A stretch of 64,000 nt of DNA. Origin: DASSJT01 sp963715025. GTDB lineage: Bacteria > Actinomycetota > Actinomycetes > Actinomycetales > Dermatophilaceae. Made by a program: the position numbers and the translations under genes. The notes under the pieces are model-generated. The model had not been told where the DNA came from, made no database searches, and saw only the letters and a list, made by a program, of their open reading frames with translations. Positions 62,150 to 64,000 of the stretch are shown here, piece by piece (within the stretch, counting starts at the first letter, position 1; the number at the start of each line of letters is the position of its first letter). The stretch spans positions 372,001-436,000 of the forward strand of contig CAVQQQ010000002.1 of assembly GCA_963715025.1 (NCBI GenBank), given 5' to 3'.

Positions 62150-63670
62150 TCAGGTGTCGGACGCGTGCAGCCTGTTCCCCGCTGAGGGCGACTGCGAGGC
62201 ACTCTCGGGTGACTCGGCAGCACTCTGGGGTGACTCGCCAGCAGTCTCTTGTGCCCCACCCAGTGGCTCGCCGCTCGAGTCGGTCGAGGGCGGCTGGTCT
62301 GGTGAGGCATCACCGGGGCGCGGTCCCGCGGTGACCAATGGCACCGGCGGGCGGCCCAGGAATTCGATGACGCCCAGCAGCAGGACGACGATGAGGGCTG
62401 TGAGCACGACCACCCAGCCCGTCGGCCGCGTCCAGAACATCAGGACCAGACCTCCCGCGATGAGGACGCTGACGCGCAGTGCCCGCTTGTGGGCATAGAT
62501 CCAGGAACCCACGCGACCGGTCTGCCAGCCCGCCGCCTCGGCGCTGCCGCGCAGCGAGCCGATTCCCTGCTGCAGACCGGACCGGATCCGCGTCGCACCC
62601 GCGGAGGGACCGGCCATGAAGGCGCCAAGGGCGACGACCAGCCCCAGCACTGCAACGGCGCGCAGTCCGCTGCGCAGGAATCTCACGATGGTGTCGAACA
62701 CGTTGCCGGCCGCCGTCTGCGACAACACCTCAGGCGGCACGGCGTCGAGGTAGGCCACGCGTGCTATGGCGAGTCCCACTCCAAGAACAAGCAGGGCGCC
62801 CACGGCACCCAAGGCGCCCTTGAGCAGGGCCCGCCGGCGGTCACGGGCAAGGTAGACACCGAGGGCGAACAGCGCCAGGGTGATGACCGGCAGCCACACT
62901 CCCAGAGTGTTGAGCAGCCGGTAGAGGCCCTGTGCCTTGGTAACGGCCTCCGACTGCGCCAGAACAAACGATCGGTCGACGGTCGGGATGTTGTTCGCCA
63001 CGGTGAAGCCTTCGGCGACCAGCCGCGTCTTCACCTGTTCGATGATCGGGGCAAGGTTCAGTGTGATGGTGTCCCCCTGGGCACTCACCGCTCCGCCCTG
63101 GGTTCCCTCGAGAAGCTTGACGACCTGTGTGTGGGCAATCCGGTTGACCTGGACCCAGACGTCGGCGAACTGGGGACTGGCAATCACGTTGTTGACCTGG
63201 GTACGGGTGAAGCTCTCGATGCCGCTCGCGATCGGGACGGCCAGACCGGGGAGCGCCGCAGCCACTCGCGGCGGCACGTTCTCCTGTTGCGCCAGGGTCT
63301 GAAGCGCCTGTTGGGTGATTCCCTGGATATCGAGGTACTCGAGGACGGCGCGGGTGACGTCGTCGGCGATCGCGCTCTGTACCGCTGGGTCGTCCGCCAA
63401 CGGGGCAACCGTCTGGACGTACTGCTCGGTGTCCGAGATCTGAGTGTGTGCCCACACGGCCATCACGGACAGCGGCGTGAGCAGGCAAGCGAGGACGAGG
63501 GCGACGGCGGACGAGGCCACGCGCCACGCCGAGTGGCGAACCGGGCCGGCGGTATCAGCTGCCTTGTCGCTGGGATTTCCGGCCCGAGCGGACGCCCTTT
63601 CCTTCGACAATTGGGCCTCGAGCTCGGACACCCGGGCACGCAAGAAGTCAAGCTCGTCGGTGTCATTCAT
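62150..63670 (-). CDS. Large integral membrane protein of unknown function
   Basis: This 506-residue protein has an N-terminal heptad-like coil (LDFLRARVSELEAQLSKERA), one helix near residue 60, and an extracytoplasmic domain of about 170 residues (TEQYVQTVAPLADDPAVQSAIADDV...). Helices near 260, 285, 340, 400 and 425 follow, and then a Ser/Glu/Pro-rich tail with repeats of the type ESPQSA/ESPESA. Similar unnamed actinobacterial proteins share the DTEQYV...PAVQ...V segment. Transport or envelope roles are guesses. Confidence 0.82.
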   Translation of the reverse strand: MNDTDELDFLRARVSELEAQLSKERASARAGNPSDKAADTAGPVRHSAWRVASSAVALVLACLLTPLSVMAVWAHTQISDTEQYVQTVAPLADDPAVQSAIADDVTRAVLEYLDIQGITQQALQTLAQQENVPPRVAAALPGLAVPIASGIESFTRTQVNNVIASPQFADVWVQVNRIAHTQVVKLLEGTQGGAVSAQGDTITLNLAPIIEQVKTRLVAEGFTVANNIPTVDRSFVLAQSEAVTKAQGLYRLLNTLGVWLPVITLALFALGVYLARDRRRALLKGALGAVGALLVLGVGLAIARVAYLDAVPPEVLSQTAAGNVFDTIVRFLRSGLRAVAVLGLVVALGAFMAGPSAGATRIRSGLQQGIGSLRGSAEAAGWQTGRVGSWIYAHKRALRVSVLIAGGLVLMFWTRPTGWVVVLTALIVVLLLGVIEFLGRPPVPLVTAGPRPGDASPDQPPSTDSSGEPLGGAQETAGESPQSAAESPESASQSPSAGNRLHASDT

Positions 63671-63924
63671 CTCGCGTCACTCCCGAGTGGTCGATTGATG
63701 GCGATCTACCCACCTTGCAGCCAACGGGCCATCGAGACATCACCCCGCCTGGGTGAAGTGCCCACGCCCTACAGCACTTCCTGCACTGCCACGAGGCGGG
63801 CGAGATTGCCGATCAAAACACCCGAACCGGCGCGGAGTCATCCGCAGCAGGTGAGGTGCCGGCGCGGACCGAGCAGCAGACTCAGGGACGAGGGATTTCC
63901 CCTCGTGACGGAAGGAGCCTGGAC

Positions 63925-64000
63925 ATGTCGTTCTGGGACGTTGTGTGGTTCATCTTCATCAGCTTCGCGTTCGTGGCCTACCTCATGGTGCTGTTCTCTA
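63925..64000 (+). CDS. N-terminus of a small membrane protein (PLDc_N/SHOCT-like), cut by window edge
   Basis: The ATG at 63925, preceded by GGAAGGAG about 7 nt away, opens FWDVVWFIFISFAFVAYLMVLFS, a single hydrophobic helix. It is still open at base 64000. Proteins with this start usually continue into a PLDc_N/SHOCT-type small membrane protein, but only 25 residues are visible. Confidence 0.6.
   Translation, partial: MSFWDVVWFIFISFAFVAYLMVLFS

Noticed and set aside
62180..62300. Repeated gactcg.cagcactct-like units as a possible DNA repeat array
   Set aside because: They encode the Ser/Glu/Pro-rich tail of the membrane protein (ESPQSA/ESPESA); protein low complexity explains them.
1..64000. 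CRISPR arrays and tRNA genes
   Set aside because: No regularly spaced direct repeats and no cloverleaf-like segment with a TTCGA arm and CCA-type end were seen in the gene-free stretches.

Overview
This window is high-GC DNA with dense, divergently arranged genes, many GTG starts, and GTGA/ATGA stop-start overlaps. Several gene types are actinobacterial in flavour: the FurA-KatG pair, MalT-like and XRE-MmyB regulators, a GPP34-domain protein, DUF6325/DUF7144-like proteins and an msiK-dependent type of sugar ABC transporter. Together these point to an actinomycete, possibly in the Micrococcales, but no rRNA or tRNA is present to place it more finely. I found no CRISPR array and no tRNA.

Left to right. 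0-5.3 kb: two small membrane proteins, a frameshifted MalT/LuxR-type regulator and a membrane acyltransferase. 6.1-15.0 kb: a compact divergent sulfur locus. Leftward it encodes a rhodanese/persulfide-dioxygenase-like fusion, two DUF202 membrane proteins and an ArsR regulator. Rightward it encodes DsrE2-like, TusA, a four-cluster ferredoxin fused to an NrfD-type membrane anchor, a molybdopterin oxidoreductase and an Mrp/ApbC Fe-S carrier, ending in a strong hairpin. My reading is a cytoplasmic persulfide -> sulfite -> sulfate oxidation module feeding electrons to quinone. This is the most interesting part of the window. 15.2-16.5 kb: a CadC-like repressor plus a CDF metal exporter with a perfect operator.

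16.5-35 kb is an eroded accessory region. It has an ArsR-SRPBCC-reductase operon, IS21 and IS4 remnants, arfB, katG-furA, a decayed methyltransferase, an MFS pump with an XRE-MmyB regulator, and several genes with internal deletions or fusions (MFS/CMD fusion, aldo-keto reductase, probably a DMT-type permease). 35-40 kb holds oxidoreductases with an ECF41-like sigma factor and a TetR regulator facing twin palindromes.

40.1-54.1 kb is a complete-looking rhamnoside utilisation locus. Leftward are rhaI (frameshifted), a rhamnulose-1-P aldolase/dehydrogenase fusion, rhaB and a LacI regulator. Rightward are a sugar-binding lipoprotein, two permeases, a GH78 alpha-L-rhamnosidase and a GH3 glycosidase. 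The two halves start from mirrored promoters carrying the same LacI-type operator. It would import rhamnosides, cleave them in the cytoplasm and convert rhamnose to DHAP and a lactaldehyde product.

54-64 kb: a patatin-like lipase, a GPP34 protein, an IclR regulator with 2-oxoacid dehydrogenase E1 alpha/beta and a stand-alone lipoyl domain (no E2/E3), a carboxyethylornithine-synthase-like enzyme, and a run of small stress-type membrane or DUF proteins. A partial membrane gene runs off the right edge.
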